DNA of 64,000 nucleotides from GW2011-AR15 sp964428335 (GTDB lineage Archaea > Nanobdellota > Nanobdellia > Woesearchaeales > GW2011-AR15): positions 1-64,000 of the forward strand of contig CAYRXW010000003.1 of NCBI GenBank assembly GCA_964428335.1. Direction: 5' to 3'. The position numbers and the translations under genes are program-made. The notes under the pieces were generated by a model, which saw only the letters and a list, made by a program, of their open reading frames with translations, had not been told where the DNA came from and made no database searches. Positions 35,079 through 44,485 of the stretch are shown piece by piece; positions within the stretch are counted from its first letter, which is position 1, and every line of letters begins with the position of its first letter.

Positions 35079-35747
35079 CTATTTAAAACTTTCCTCGAAG
35101 GAATTTAAGTATCTTAAAATACCATTGACATGGCCCGCCCCGACAATAGCCAGGACTTTCTTTTCTGGAAATTTCTTATTCATCAGATAAAGCCTTTTAG
35201 CCATGTGAATGTCCCTTTCATCAATAAGCACCTTAAACAAACTAGGATATCTTGATTTTGTATGATTAATCAGAAGATCAATAGTCTCGTTCTCAGGGAC
35301 TTTTGATATGTCAAACTTCACTTTTTTTTCGAAAAGCATGTCATAAACCATCCTCAATGCTTCCCTTTTTTTGAAATTCTTGGAAAATCTCTTTAACGTC
35401 AACTGTATATCTCTGTCAATAAGAGCCAGCATTTTTTTATTCTTTTCTGCAAAATTAACTCCGGCAAGCATTTCAGATCCAGGACTGATATTTACGTATT
35501 TCCCTATTTTTTTTTGCAGGAATTCACCGATGATGTAAAACAAAAATCCCTTTATTCCAAATGACTTCAGAAGTTCCATGTTCTTAGGCCTAGGCACATT
35601 GTTTTTCAAGGCATACAGCCTGGAACTATCAAGTTCAACAGCTATTATATCAGGAGAAAGAATCTCTGCAGCCGTATTGACATTTTTAACACTTTCATCT
35701 GCAACATGAGATGTTCCCAAGATGAAAATGTTCCTGAAATTCTTCAT
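35079..35747 (-). CDS. TraB/PrgY family protein
   Basis: 222 residues. The family's GTSHV near the start and the GAGHVNG near the end are both present, with the conserved AVELDSSRL between them. TraB proteins belong to the Tiki/EreA-like fold that can bind metal and act on peptides; in archaea their substrate is unknown. There is no C-terminal membrane region, unlike many longer TraB proteins. It lies 33 bases after the ABC permease gene and may share its transcript. Confidence 0.85.
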   Translation of the reverse strand: MKNFRNIFILGTSHVADESVKNVNTAAEILSPDIIAVELDSSRLYALKNNVPRPKNMELLKSFGIKGFLFYIIGEFLQKKIGKYVNISPGSEMLAGVNFAEKNKKMLALIDRDIQLTLKRFSKNFKKREALRMVYDMLFEKKVKFDISKVPENETIDLLINHTKSRYPSLFKVLIDERDIHMAKRLYLMNKKFPEKKVLAIVGAGHVNGILRYLNSFEESFK

Positions 35748-35780
35748 AAATCCAGAATGATTAGACTTTAATTAAAAAAG

Positions 35781-37670
35781 TTACTGAATTGCCCTTAAAA
35801 CTTCTTCTTTAGTCTGAGCTTCCTTTAATTTTTTTGAAAGCTCCTTGTTTTTCATGATATTAGCAGCCCAAAGCTCAAATGCATTATCTTCCTTAAGCTC
35901 TATGAACTTCTCTTCAGGAACACCATTTAAGTATTCTATCATATCCTTTTGCTTTTTTATCATCTTTTTATCTATTATGAAATTAGACAAAATTATCTTC
36001 TTCCTGTCGTGCTTCTCCTTTCTCTTAAAAAGAATAAAAAACAATAAAACTGCGCATGAAACAGCAAGAGTTAAAAGCTGCTCTTTTATAGGTTGCGCAT
36101 TGAAAAGCAAGGCTTTTTTTAGAATTGCGCTGCTGCTTATAACAGGATTAAATTCTATGAGATTTAATACTTCTTTTGGCATGCTTTCAATAGGGAAAAT
36201 TATTCCAGATGTCAGAAGGAGCACTGTTGCAGTTGACACAGAAAACAGCATTGACATCTCTTCAGTATTGAATAGTTTCCCGGAGAGCATCCCCAAAAGG
36301 ATGAAAAAGCTTGCGACAAAAAATAGCGAGATTAAAAGGTTCAGCGGCGAATTAAAAAGATTCACTCCAAAATATATCTGAGATACTGAAAAGATTATTA
36401 CTATCTGCAAAAAGACAAGTATCAAGCTTGTGAGGTAGGTAGCATACATGAAAAGGTATGGCTTTGTAGGAGTTGTGAATATCCTGAAAGAAGCCCTTGA
36501 ATTTTTCTCCATGATTATAAGGGTTGAAGGCAGGAACAATCCAATGAACATAATCAATATTACAATAAGCGTAGGAAACATATAAGTCAGCGAGCTTGAT
36601 TTCACTACAGTATTTATCTCTGTGCTTATAGGGCTTACTATGTTTTCTGTATCAGTCACCTTAACAGAATTAATCTCTTTAATCATAGTATCAATGTTTT
36701 TCTCAAGGCTTTCTGCCTTGATATTTAATGCAGATGCTCTTGCTGAGGCATCGTTTAGTTTAGATATAACATCATTATTTACAGAAGCAGCTGTATTTAG
36801 TTTAGATATGACATCGTTTATTGCCTGGTTTACTGCATTTGTAAGACCGCTTAATTTTTTTGTTGTGCCGTTATAGCTGTCTTTTATTGCTGCTTCAAGC
36901 TCAGTTACTTTAGCTTCCAAATCATCAAGGGAATCAGACTGATTGCCGTTTAATGGACCATTATTCTCTATATCTTCTTTAAGATCGATTATGTCATCAA
37001 TGAATGAGCTGGATTCGCTGTAGAAGTCATCCTGCAGCTTATCTATGTCAGAAACATATGTGCCAAGGCTTCCAGTGTTTGCGCTGGCCTGAAGGTTCAG
37101 CGATCCAAGACTTGATTTGGATGCTTCAATGCTGGAAGAGACAATAGCATTTTCACCTTTGATTTGGGCAATGCTAGTTTTTCCAGTTTCCAGTTTTGTC
37201 TTGACTGAGAAAAGAGTTGTAACTATTTCATTTGTTAAATCCTTGCTTATTTCGCTGGAAACTTCGCTTAATGAATCTGAAAGCTTAGAGACAACCAAAT
37301 AGACCAAATTTATCTTTGATTCATCAACATACAACTTTAATACATTTGCCTGCTCGTTTGATATCTGCATATTTGGCGGGAAAATTATACAGACCTGGAT
37401 CTCCTGTTCCCTTACAGAATCAATACAGGATTCGTTTGTCTGGAATTCCCTGATGTTGAAGCTTTCATTCTTTAAATTCTGGATAAAAGAGTAGCTAAGC
37501 TCAGAATAGCTTTCTGAATAAGTGCCTATCTTCAGGTAATATGAGTCTGAATTAAAAGAAAGCCCGACTATCATTATTAACAGCAGCGGAGCTACTATCA
37601 AGACCAAGGTTGAGATTTTTGATCTTAGCAAAACCTTAATGTTCTTTTTTATTATTTGCCTTGTTTTCAT
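35781..37670 (-). CDS. ABC-2 type permease with large extracellular coiled domain
   Basis: 629 residues. One N-terminal helix (about 18-38) is followed by about 330 residues of extracytoplasmic, largely helical sequence (repeated NDVISKLNTAASVN-like heptads), then about five helices (365-545) and a cytoplasmic tail. This is the YhgE/Pip-like ABC-2 layout. It probably exports a peptide, lipid or glycan with the ATPase it overlaps by 35 bases. Confidence 0.85.
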   Translation of the reverse strand: MKTRQIIKKNIKVLLRSKISTLVLIVAPLLLIMIVGLSFNSDSYYLKIGTYSESYSELSYSFIQNLKNESFNIREFQTNESCIDSVREQEIQVCIIFPPNMQISNEQANVLKLYVDESKINLVYLVVSKLSDSLSEVSSEISKDLTNEIVTTLFSVKTKLETGKTSIAQIKGENAIVSSSIEASKSSLGSLNLQASANTGSLGTYVSDIDKLQDDFYSESSSFIDDIIDLKEDIENNGPLNGNQSDSLDDLEAKVTELEAAIKDSYNGTTKKLSGLTNAVNQAINDVISKLNTAASVNNDVISKLNDASARASALNIKAESLEKNIDTMIKEINSVKVTDTENIVSPISTEINTVVKSSSLTYMFPTLIVILIMFIGLFLPSTLIIMEKNSRASFRIFTTPTKPYLFMYATYLTSLILVFLQIVIIFSVSQIYFGVNLFNSPLNLLISLFFVASFFILLGMLSGKLFNTEEMSMLFSVSTATVLLLTSGIIFPIESMPKEVLNLIEFNPVISSSAILKKALLFNAQPIKEQLLTLAVSCAVLLFFILFKRKEKHDRKKIILSNFIIDKKMIKKQKDMIEYLNGVPEEKFIELKEDNAFELWAANIMKNKELSKKLKEAQTKEEVLRAIQ

Positions 37671-38607
37671 CTTTTGTTACAGCCTTAAAAATCTCTTTTA
37701 GGCTTAGTTTTGATATCTTCAGATCAAGCAGGCTCTCATCCAGTTTTTCAAGTGTCTGAAGTAGTTTTGAAAGGATCTTATCAGGCTTTTTTGTCCTGAT
37801 AATCAGAGAGTTCCCCCGATTTTCCATAGAGCTCACTAAATTATTCTTAAAATTCTTCATTATATTTGCATAATTACCTGGGTATGTTTCAATATGGATC
37901 TCCTGGCCTTTTGAGAGCATATGCTTAAGCTCAGTCACTGTTGCAATGTAAGGCATCTTGCCCTGGAAAATTATTGCAACCCTTGTACAGAAATATTCAA
38001 CTTCTCCAAGGTCATGTGAAGCTACAATTATTGTTGTCCCTTTCTTATTTATCTTCTTTGTAAGTTCCCATATGTGCTTGGAAAGTACTGGGTCAAGGTC
38101 AGATGTTGGCTCATCAAGGATAAGAACTTCAGGGTTATGTATTATTGCACAGCCTATATCAAGCCTTCTTTGCATGCCACCAGATAAATTCTTTGCAATA
38201 GTGTTCCTAGCATGCTTCAATTCCACAAGCTCAAGAATTGTCCTAATATTGCTAAGTCTTGCTTCCTCGCTCAGATTATAAAGGGAGCCAAAATAATCCA
38301 GGTTTTCAAATACTGTAAGCCTTTCATAAAATGAAGGATGCTGGGCAGCAAATCCAAAATGTTTCTTTAGGTAATCCATGTTTTTTGAAATGTCAACAAA
38401 GGAATTATCTTTTCTGAAATAGATATTTCCGAAATCAGGTTCTAAAAAGCCAATAAGCGTATTGAGAAGGGTTGTTTTCCCGCTTCCTGATGGGCCAATT
38501 ATCCCCAAGACTTCTCCTTTAAAAGCTTCAAAACTTACGTTATCAATGACTTTATTAGAATTATAGTACTTTCTTAGTTTTTCTACCTTAAGAAGCGGCT
38601 CCATCAT
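37636..38607 (-). CDS. ABC transporter ATP-binding protein
   Basis: 323 residues. It has Walker A GPSGSGKTT, Q-loop AAQHPSF, signature LSGGMQRR, Walker B VLILDEPTSDLDP and the switch histidine in VASHDLGEVE. A C-terminal extension of about 90 residues (after residue 225) is common in ABC-2 exporters. GGGGG lies next to the start (ATG 38607, or ATG 38604). First gene of the ABC operon. Confidence 0.93.
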   Translation of the reverse strand: MMEPLLKVEKLRKYYNSNKVIDNVSFEAFKGEVLGIIGPSGSGKTTLLNTLIGFLEPDFGNIYFRKDNSFVDISKNMDYLKKHFGFAAQHPSFYERLTVFENLDYFGSLYNLSEEARLSNIRTILELVELKHARNTIAKNLSGGMQRRLDIGCAIIHNPEVLILDEPTSDLDPVLSKHIWELTKKINKKGTTIIVASHDLGEVEYFCTRVAIIFQGKMPYIATVTELKHMLSKGQEIHIETYPGNYANIMKNFKNNLVSSMENRGNSLIIRTKKPDKILSKLLQTLEKLDESLLDLKISKLSLKEIFKAVTKDENKANNKKEH

Positions 38608-38712
38608 TCCCCCTTTTTATAATTGACTTAAATATAATAGAATATAAATGTTTCTAATCGTCAATAGCAAATCAATTTTAGTTAAAAAATAACAACGATG
38701 CAAACAGCAACT

Positions 38713-38722
38713 TTTTTAAAAC
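38713..38722 (+). promoter_or_regulatory. TATA box for the gene at 38743
   Basis: TTTTTAAAAC is centred about 25 bases before ATG 38743. The rest of the 135-base gap back to the ABC operon is A/T-rich without other visible structure. Confidence 0.5.
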
Positions 38723-38742
38723 ATAACACATTTTAGAACTAA

Positions 38743-39081
38743 ATGATTTTTGCAACTCTCGGAAAACTTGACCTGATAACAGTCCTGATACTCATGGGCG
38801 CAGCAATACTTCCAAGCAAGCTGCTCTTATACGCGTCAATTTACCTAATCTTAAAGGGAGCTGTGTTTATACTTGTAAGCAGGGATTTTGCAAGCTATGG
38901 AGATTTGTTCTCAGGCCTTTATTTACTGCTTCTTTCAGGAGGCGTAAAGATACCTTATGTCCACCAGGTTGTTTTCTTTTGGCTATTACAAAAGACAATC
39001 ATGACTTTCATTGCAATAGGCCTGAAACTGGTTGTGTTCTATTATGAATATAAAGAAGAGCTTCCATCTTTCCTGAGATAG
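38743..39081 (+). CDS. Small membrane protein of unknown function
   Basis: 112 residues with three or four hydrophobic segments (about 8-30, 30-45, 55-70, 78-100) and a charged C-terminal tail (YYEYKEELPSFLR). Family not recognised. It has its own promoter and is followed by the glucokinase-like gene with another promoter. Confidence 0.65.
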   Translation: MIFATLGKLDLITVLILMGAAILPSKLLLYASIYLILKGAVFILVSRDFASYGDLFSGLYLLLLSGGVKIPYVHQVVFFWLLQKTIMTFIAIGLKLVVFYYEYKEELPSFLR

Positions 39082-39105
39082 TGCTTTCTTAAAAAACATA
39101 ACAAG

Positions 39106-39115
39106 TTATTTAAAC
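39106..39115 (+). promoter_or_regulatory. TATA box for the glucokinase-like gene
   Basis: TTATTTAAAC is centred about 27 bases before ATG 39137; leaderless. Confidence 0.55.
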
Positions 39116-39136
39116 AGAGCTTTTTTAATTTTCATT

Positions 39137-40090
39137 ATGAAAGTGCTTGCTTTGGATATAGGCGGAACAAATACCCGAATGGCAGAAATTGAAAGCGGAG
39201 AAAAGGCAAGGGTAGTCAAAAAAAAACTTATATACACAAAAAGCATAAAAAATCTTTCTAAAGAAATAAAATCATTCTCTAAACTGGATACAGCATGCGT
39301 TGCTATTGCAGCTCCTATAACAGGAAAAAAAGCAAAGCTCACCAATGCAGACCTTACTATTGACAGCGAACAGCTGAAAAAAGACCTAAAGCTTAAAAAA
39401 ATAATCCTGGTAAACGATTTCTTTGCAGTAGGCCATGGAATAAAAAATCTTGAGAAAAAAAATATAGTAGTTTTGCATAAAGGCAAGAAAGTCAAATCAG
39501 GAATAAAGATTGCTACAGGACCAGGAACTGGCCTAGGAACAGTTTATATCCTTAATGGAGAGGTCTTACCATGCGAGACAGGATGGACAGCTGTAGGCAT
39601 CGATGGGATTGATGACTATGCACTTATAGACTTCCTGAAAAGCAAGTACTCAAGACCGATTTATTATGAGGATGTCTTATCAGGGAGAGGTCTTATTGAC
39701 ATATATGACCATCTTGAGATAAAATCAAATCTGAACACGAATATGGAGATAAGGAAGCAAATCAAAGACGAGCCAGTGCACAAGGCAAAGCTTCTGGTAA
39801 AATACAGCAAGAAAGAAAAGCTCTGCAGCATGGCCCTAGGAATATTCACAAAGTTTTATGCAAGATTTGTCAGGGACTGCTGCCTAAGCCCGCTTTCATC
39901 AGAAGTCTTTTTAGTAGGCGGGATTTCAGGGGCAATAAGACCATATCTTAAAAAAACATTCATGGAAGAATTCATGAAGCACTCAATATACAATAATTTG
40001 CTTTCAAGGGTAGAAATAAACCTTGTCCTTGATGAAGATATCGGACTTTTAGGCGCAGGATCAATTGCATTGGACTCTAAAAATCTCTGA
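39137..40090 (+). CDS. Glucokinase-family sugar kinase (Glk type)
   Basis: 317 residues. The phosphate-binding loop LDIGGTNTRMAE, VNDFFAVGHGI with the catalytic Asp, GPGTGLG, YYEDVLSGRGL and the late FLVGGISGAI match bacterial-type Glk. In the sugar-binding GEGGH motif this protein reads CETGW: Glu is kept but His becomes Trp, so the substrate may differ from glucose. It is cytoplasmic and probably feeds sugar phosphates to glycolysis or glycan synthesis. The 3' end overlaps the convergent gene by 14 bases. Confidence 0.85.
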   Translation: MKVLALDIGGTNTRMAEIESGEKARVVKKKLIYTKSIKNLSKEIKSFSKLDTACVAIAAPITGKKAKLTNADLTIDSEQLKKDLKLKKIILVNDFFAVGHGIKNLEKKNIVVLHKGKKVKSGIKIATGPGTGLGTVYILNGEVLPCETGWTAVGIDGIDDYALIDFLKSKYSRPIYYEDVLSGRGLIDIYDHLEIKSNLNTNMEIRKQIKDEPVHKAKLLVKYSKKEKLCSMALGIFTKFYARFVRDCCLSPLSSEVFLVGGISGAIRPYLKKTFMEEFMKHSIYNNLLSRVEINLVLDEDIGLLGAGSIALDSKNL

Positions 40091-41036
40091 ACTTTTTTAT
40101 TATCTCACTAAACATCTTATTTGGCTTTTGATTCATATCTAAGACAGAAAAATCTGTTTCAGGGTTTAAGGGTCCATAATCCTTTCCAAATGGCCCTATC
40201 AGATTCCATAGGAAAAATACAGAGTTGTTTTTCAGACAAATGAGATATAGCCTAAAATAAATGTCAGCTGTCTCCTTTTCTGTGAGCTTTACGTGCTTTC
40301 GGCTTATGCCGAACTCAGTTATCCAGACGTCTTTTTTGCATAATTTGCTTGAATATTCAAAAACAGACTTAAAATTTCTGATGGATTTTTCCAGGAAATC
40401 TTTTTTCTTTTTGACAGAAACATAACAATCTAATGTATAGGGATGAAAATTCGCAACATCAAAAATATCTGAAGCTTCATTTTCCATGCATTTTTTGAAA
40501 AAACCGTATTTATATCCAGGAATGCTAAAGTATCTGTCATTACCTGCTATGCCTCCAAAAACTATTTTTGCACCAGGATTATTTTTTTTAATTCTTTCCT
40601 TTGATAGTCTGAGCAGCTCAATGTATTCTTTTACGTTTGGGCTTCTTATCCAGAACCTTCTTGTGTTTTCTTCATTCCATATCTCCCAATGAAAAATATC
40701 CTTGTGCCTGCTAGAAATATTGTCTATAAATTCCTGATATTTTCCTATCTTTTCAAAGATATAAGGGTACTTTAACCCCGGATAAAAAGCGTTTACTAAG
40801 TTTAGCGGTACATTTCCGGTTATCAGGCCAAGGACTTTAATATTATTCTTATGACACAATTTTATGAATTTGTCATGAAGGCTAAAATCAAAGCTATTAC
40901 CAATATAAGAAAAAAAATTGAATTCCAGCCTTATCCATTCTACACGAAGCTTGTTTAAGTGAACCAATAGTTTTTCGTAATTTGAAGAATATTCCAAAGA
41001 TACGTTTATACCAAAGGATTTAATTTTTTTCTTCAT
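40077..41036 (-). CDS. Glycoside hydrolase, clan A TIM barrel (GH39/GH5-like)
   Basis: 319 residues from ATG 41036, which overlaps the protease stop as ATGA; an in-frame reading from 41069 is longer. Clan A signatures are WEIWNEEN (acid/base Glu) and WITEFG (nucleophile Glu), with ANFHPYT between. It should cleave a glycosidic bond; the family resembles GH39 or GH5. No signal peptide is seen, so it would act in the cytoplasm unless exported otherwise. It is coupled to the presenilin-like protease. Confidence 0.8.
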   Translation of the reverse strand: MKKKIKSFGINVSLEYSSNYEKLLVHLNKLRVEWIRLEFNFFSYIGNSFDFSLHDKFIKLCHKNNIKVLGLITGNVPLNLVNAFYPGLKYPYIFEKIGKYQEFIDNISSRHKDIFHWEIWNEENTRRFWIRSPNVKEYIELLRLSKERIKKNNPGAKIVFGGIAGNDRYFSIPGYKYGFFKKCMENEASDIFDVANFHPYTLDCYVSVKKKKDFLEKSIRNFKSVFEYSSKLCKKDVWITEFGISRKHVKLTEKETADIYFRLYLICLKNNSVFFLWNLIGPFGKDYGPLNPETDFSVLDMNQKPNKMFSEIIKKFRDF

Positions 41037-41959
41037 AGAATCAGTACTATTCCATATCCGATCAGGCATCCAGCAGTCAAAAACGGCATTGCTGGGTAGA
41101 ATTTTCCCTTTTCGCTTTTTAAGAACAAAAGATAAAGGGCGATTCCTGCAAATAATGGAATAAATAGAGCTTTGAAATAAGCCATCTGCCTTGACATTCC
41201 GCTTTGGATTAGGAACGTCATGACACTTCCTGCAAATATAAGCGGGAAAGCAACATCTCCTCCTCCTAAGATTGCAGATTTTATGCTCTTATCCTGTATA
41301 TCTTTTGGTATGCGCAGTTCAACTTTTACATCCCCAGGTGTTTTTTCTTTCTTACTTTTTCCAGGAAGCTTGTAAGGTATAACCAGGCCAGCAAACATCT
41401 TGTTTTCGCTTTGCGCTTTTGCAAGGGTTATCATGTGCTTGCTTTGCCATACAGCAAAAGCATCGTAAACCGATATTGCCAAAAGAAGCATGATGCACCA
41501 GAAAACAGTGAACAAAGGAGAGAGAAGCAAAGCTATGCCAGAATAAATGAAGACTTCAGTTATATTATGTATTATTGCATTTGGCCTATATACCTTAAGA
41601 TATGTAAGAACAAGCGATATTGCTATAGCATATTCTTCTCTTATGAATACTGAAATAGTTATGGTCAATGCACCAAAAATAGCAAGAAAAAACCAAGCTT
41701 TCCATATTTTAAAAAGCCTGAATTTTATCAACGCAAGCAGGATAAGAGTTCCTGCCAATATCATAACCAGGATATAATTAAATGATTCCTCTTCCTCCAG
41801 TTCTGGCCTTCCGGTTATAGGCTCTTCATACCTTACAGTAATTGTCCCGTTTACATTGCTGACTTCTTCGATTGTATGGTTAAGCACAAACAGCCCAAAA
41901 AGCTGGGTTATGAAAAATAATGCTACAAGATAAAGAGTGATTTTATGGTCGTGTTTCAT
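41033..41959 (-). CDS. Presenilin/signal-peptide-peptidase-like intramembrane aspartyl protease
   Basis: 308 residues with nine hydrophobic segments. The catalytic pair is VYDAF (Asp166) and LGGGDVAFP (Asp235), the YD and GxGD motifs of family A22, and YPAMPF near residue 288 is the PAL-like element. It cuts transmembrane segments, for example remnant signal peptides. A minus-strand TATA box (ATATAAAAC near 41984) lies about 25 bases before the start. Confidence 0.92.
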   Translation of the reverse strand: MKHDHKITLYLVALFFITQLFGLFVLNHTIEEVSNVNGTITVRYEEPITGRPELEEEESFNYILVMILAGTLILLALIKFRLFKIWKAWFFLAIFGALTITISVFIREEYAIAISLVLTYLKVYRPNAIIHNITEVFIYSGIALLLSPLFTVFWCIMLLLAISVYDAFAVWQSKHMITLAKAQSENKMFAGLVIPYKLPGKSKKEKTPGDVKVELRIPKDIQDKSIKSAILGGGDVAFPLIFAGSVMTFLIQSGMSRQMAYFKALFIPLFAGIALYLLFLKSEKGKFYPAMPFLTAGCLIGYGIVLIL

Positions 41960-42006
41960 TGTTTTTTGAAAAGAAGAAGGTTTTATATTTTTTTGTATGA
42001 ATAATG

Positions 42007-42020
42007 CATAAATATATAAT
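42007..42020 (+). promoter_or_regulatory. TATA region for the hydrolase gene at 42043
   Basis: CATAAATATATAAT is centred about 29 bases before ATG 42043. The divergent protease gene has a separate box around 41979-41989. Confidence 0.5.
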
Positions 42021-42042
42021 TTGAGTTTTTATTAATTTTTAG

Positions 42043-43701
42043 ATGTTTGGCATAAATAATACAAACAGTTTATCAGGTCTTAAGAAATTAATTAACAAAG
42101 AAAAATCTTTTCTGGTAAAACTTAGTAAATATTATCCTATAAAACAGGAGTTATTTCGGGATATTTTAGAGCTTAGGAAAAATAAGAACAAACTTAGTCT
42201 TGTAATGAGGCAGATAAAAAATGTTGTTAGAAAATTTGAATATGAAGATAGTAAGATACTAAGATCATTTGAAAATATGCGAGATGCGCTTGTTAATATC
42301 CATATACAATCACAATCAGAGAACAATGAGGCACTTATAAAAGAAATTGAGGAATTAAAAAAAGATTTTAGATATGATAGGGAATTTTACATGCAATTGG
42401 AAGAAGTCTTGTATAATCAATATTCAATTTTTTCAAAAAATAAAGAATTTTATTTAACAGATTCTGAAGATCTGCGAAATTTTATCAAGTTTTTAGAAGA
42501 AGAGGGCAATCTATTAAACAAACAGGTTGATGAGGAAACAAGATTCAAAATAGAACAGGATTTACTGATAGAACTTCAACACTATAAAATTGCAGATATT
42601 GAAACTGATTTTAAAGATATCACTATCACTTCTGAGACAATATCAGGTATTTCCATCAAAACATACTTTAAGAATTGCTTATATGGCATTGGAATAGTGG
42701 TAGTACATGGCTTTGGTGGATTTAAGGATGGTCATGACACTTTTTCAAAAAGGCTTGCACTTTTAGGGTATCCAGTAACTTCTTTTGATTTACCATTCCA
42801 TGGAGAAACGCAATATCCAGAATTAACAAATGGAATCCTAAGTGAGATTATCCTTATGGTAGTTTCTAACCTAAAAAGCAAATTTGGATGCAAAAAAATT
42901 GGCACAGTGACACACAGTTATGGAGGGATAGGAGCAATTCTAGCAAGTTTCAAATATACTTATGAAATAGAGAAAACCTTCTATACCGTATATGAAAAAT
43001 ATATCCAAACAATAAAACAAATGCTTGTACCGGAAGTAGACAAAACAGCTGAAGAAAATGAAGTTTTTATTGGTCAGAAGAATCTTGAAATATTGCTTAA
43101 TTTTGAGAAGAACCTAGTTAATATTGTACAAAATGCCATTTTTTATAGCAAATATAGGGATGCTAATATTGATTTCATGGTTCTTGTCTCAACACCTACA
43201 AGAATCAGAAATACAGTATTTAGTAAAAACCTTTTAATCGGACTTAGCGCCATTCTAAAAAACAAAAAAGTTGTTAAAAAATTAAGACTGATAAATGCAT
43301 TACATGCAGATAAGGGCAGCTCAATTTTTTCTTATTTTATTGAATCAAAAAATTTCATTGATTATCTTGATTTAATTAGAAGGCTTGCAGCACACCCAAC
43401 AATAGCAGGTGATAATAGTATAAATTCATATATGCAAAAATACATTCAATCTACTCCAAAACTTGTTATTTTTGGCAGTAAAGACTGGATTACAAAAGCA
43501 ATTAATCCTTATGAAAGAAACAGAATGAAAAAGTTATTTTCGGATATTGGAAACTGTAAAACAATGACTATTTTTGGAAGCTTTAGCCAAGCAGGCCATG
43601 ATTTTGGATACGGAAAAGAAAAAAAGAAATATGGAAAAGAAATATTTGTTGATAACAAATTTAATAGAGTTGTGTTTAAGTTCATCAAAGACCAAAGTTG
43701 A
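42043..43701 (+). CDS. Alpha/beta hydrolase with N-terminal helical domain
   Basis: 552 residues. The first 200 are charged and probably coiled-coil. The hydrolase fold begins near residue 205 (GIGIVVVHGFGGFKDGHD) with FDLPFHGET, the nucleophile elbow THSYGG, and a late Asp/His pair (FGSKDWITK; SQAGHDFGYG). A helical insert lies between elbow and acid. The substrate is unknown. This gene and the next two look more A/T-rich than surrounding genes. Confidence 0.78.
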   Translation: MFGINNTNSLSGLKKLINKEKSFLVKLSKYYPIKQELFRDILELRKNKNKLSLVMRQIKNVVRKFEYEDSKILRSFENMRDALVNIHIQSQSENNEALIKEIEELKKDFRYDREFYMQLEEVLYNQYSIFSKNKEFYLTDSEDLRNFIKFLEEEGNLLNKQVDEETRFKIEQDLLIELQHYKIADIETDFKDITITSETISGISIKTYFKNCLYGIGIVVVHGFGGFKDGHDTFSKRLALLGYPVTSFDLPFHGETQYPELTNGILSEIILMVVSNLKSKFGCKKIGTVTHSYGGIGAILASFKYTYEIEKTFYTVYEKYIQTIKQMLVPEVDKTAEENEVFIGQKNLEILLNFEKNLVNIVQNAIFYSKYRDANIDFMVLVSTPTRIRNTVFSKNLLIGLSAILKNKKVVKKLRLINALHADKGSSIFSYFIESKNFIDYLDLIRRLAAHPTIAGDNSINSYMQKYIQSTPKLVIFGSKDWITKAINPYERNRMKKLFSDIGNCKTMTIFGSFSQAGHDFGYGKEKKKYGKEIFVDNKFNRVVFKFIKDQS

Positions 43702-43704
43702 TTA

Positions 43705-43713
43705 ATTTATTAA
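43705..43713 (+). promoter_or_regulatory. TATA box for the hydrolase at 43738
   Basis: ATTTATTAA is centred about 29 bases before ATG 43738, overlapping the region just after the preceding stop. Confidence 0.45.
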
Positions 43714-43737
43714 ACCTAATTTCTTTCTTATTTCTTG

Positions 43738-44478
43738 ATGATTAGAAAGAACATTGAAATTGAGAGCATAAATATTAGTTATTTAATCTCTGGAAATGGA
43801 AAACCTATACTCTTTTTTCATGGAGGAGGAACTGAAGCCAGAACTTATCTGCCAATTATCAAATACCTTTCAAAAAAAAATAAGGTTATTTCTCCAGATA
43901 TTCCTTTTTTTGGAAAATCTGACTCACCCAACAAGATTTTTTCTTTTGATGACTTCTCCAACTTATTCTCTAAATTTATAACTCTCCTAAACTTAAAAGA
44001 TGTGACTGTTATTGGATATTCTTTTGGAGGCGGAATTGCTGCAAGGCTTGCAAAAAAAAAAGAAGTAAAAAAAATCATATTATGCAGCCCAGCAATATTA
44101 AACCTAGGAATTACTAAAACGGGACTTATAAAACTGATATTGACTGAATTTTTCTGTTCAATGAGATATATAAAGAAAAAGGAGCATTTCAAGCTTTTCC
44201 TAATTGTTGTCTATGATTTTATTAAAAATATTATTGCCTGCAAAAATAAAGGAAGTCTAATATCCTCTGTGTTAATGTGCTTAAACACAGAAACTTTAAG
44301 ATTTGATGCAAGAAAAACTTTTTTTGTTTTTTCAAATAATGACCCTATATTTTCAAAGGAGCAGTATTTTAAGCTTCTTGGAAATAATTATGAAACTTAC
44401 GATGTAGTGGGATCTCACTTATGGTTTCTAATGTATCATGACTGCTTTGAAAATGTTTATAAGGGACTTAACTATTAG
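43738..44478 (+). CDS. Alpha/beta hydrolase
   Basis: 246 residues from ATG 43738 (an in-frame TTG precedes it). It has FFHGGGTEA (oxyanion loop), DIPFFGKSDSP, the elbow GYSFGGG, and FSNNDPIF with a final GSHLWF histidine. It is most like MhpC-type serine hydrolases; the substrate is unknown. It is followed after 7 bases by a glycosyltransferase, so lipid or sugar-ester chemistry is possible. Confidence 0.85.
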   Translation: MIRKNIEIESINISYLISGNGKPILFFHGGGTEARTYLPIIKYLSKKNKVISPDIPFFGKSDSPNKIFSFDDFSNLFSKFITLLNLKDVTVIGYSFGGGIAARLAKKKEVKKIILCSPAILNLGITKTGLIKLILTEFFCSMRYIKKKEHFKLFLIVVYDFIKNIIACKNKGSLISSVLMCLNTETLRFDARKTFFVFSNNDPIFSKEQYFKLLGNNYETYDVVGSHLWFLMYHDCFENVYKGLNY

Positions 44479-44485
44479 CTAGTTT

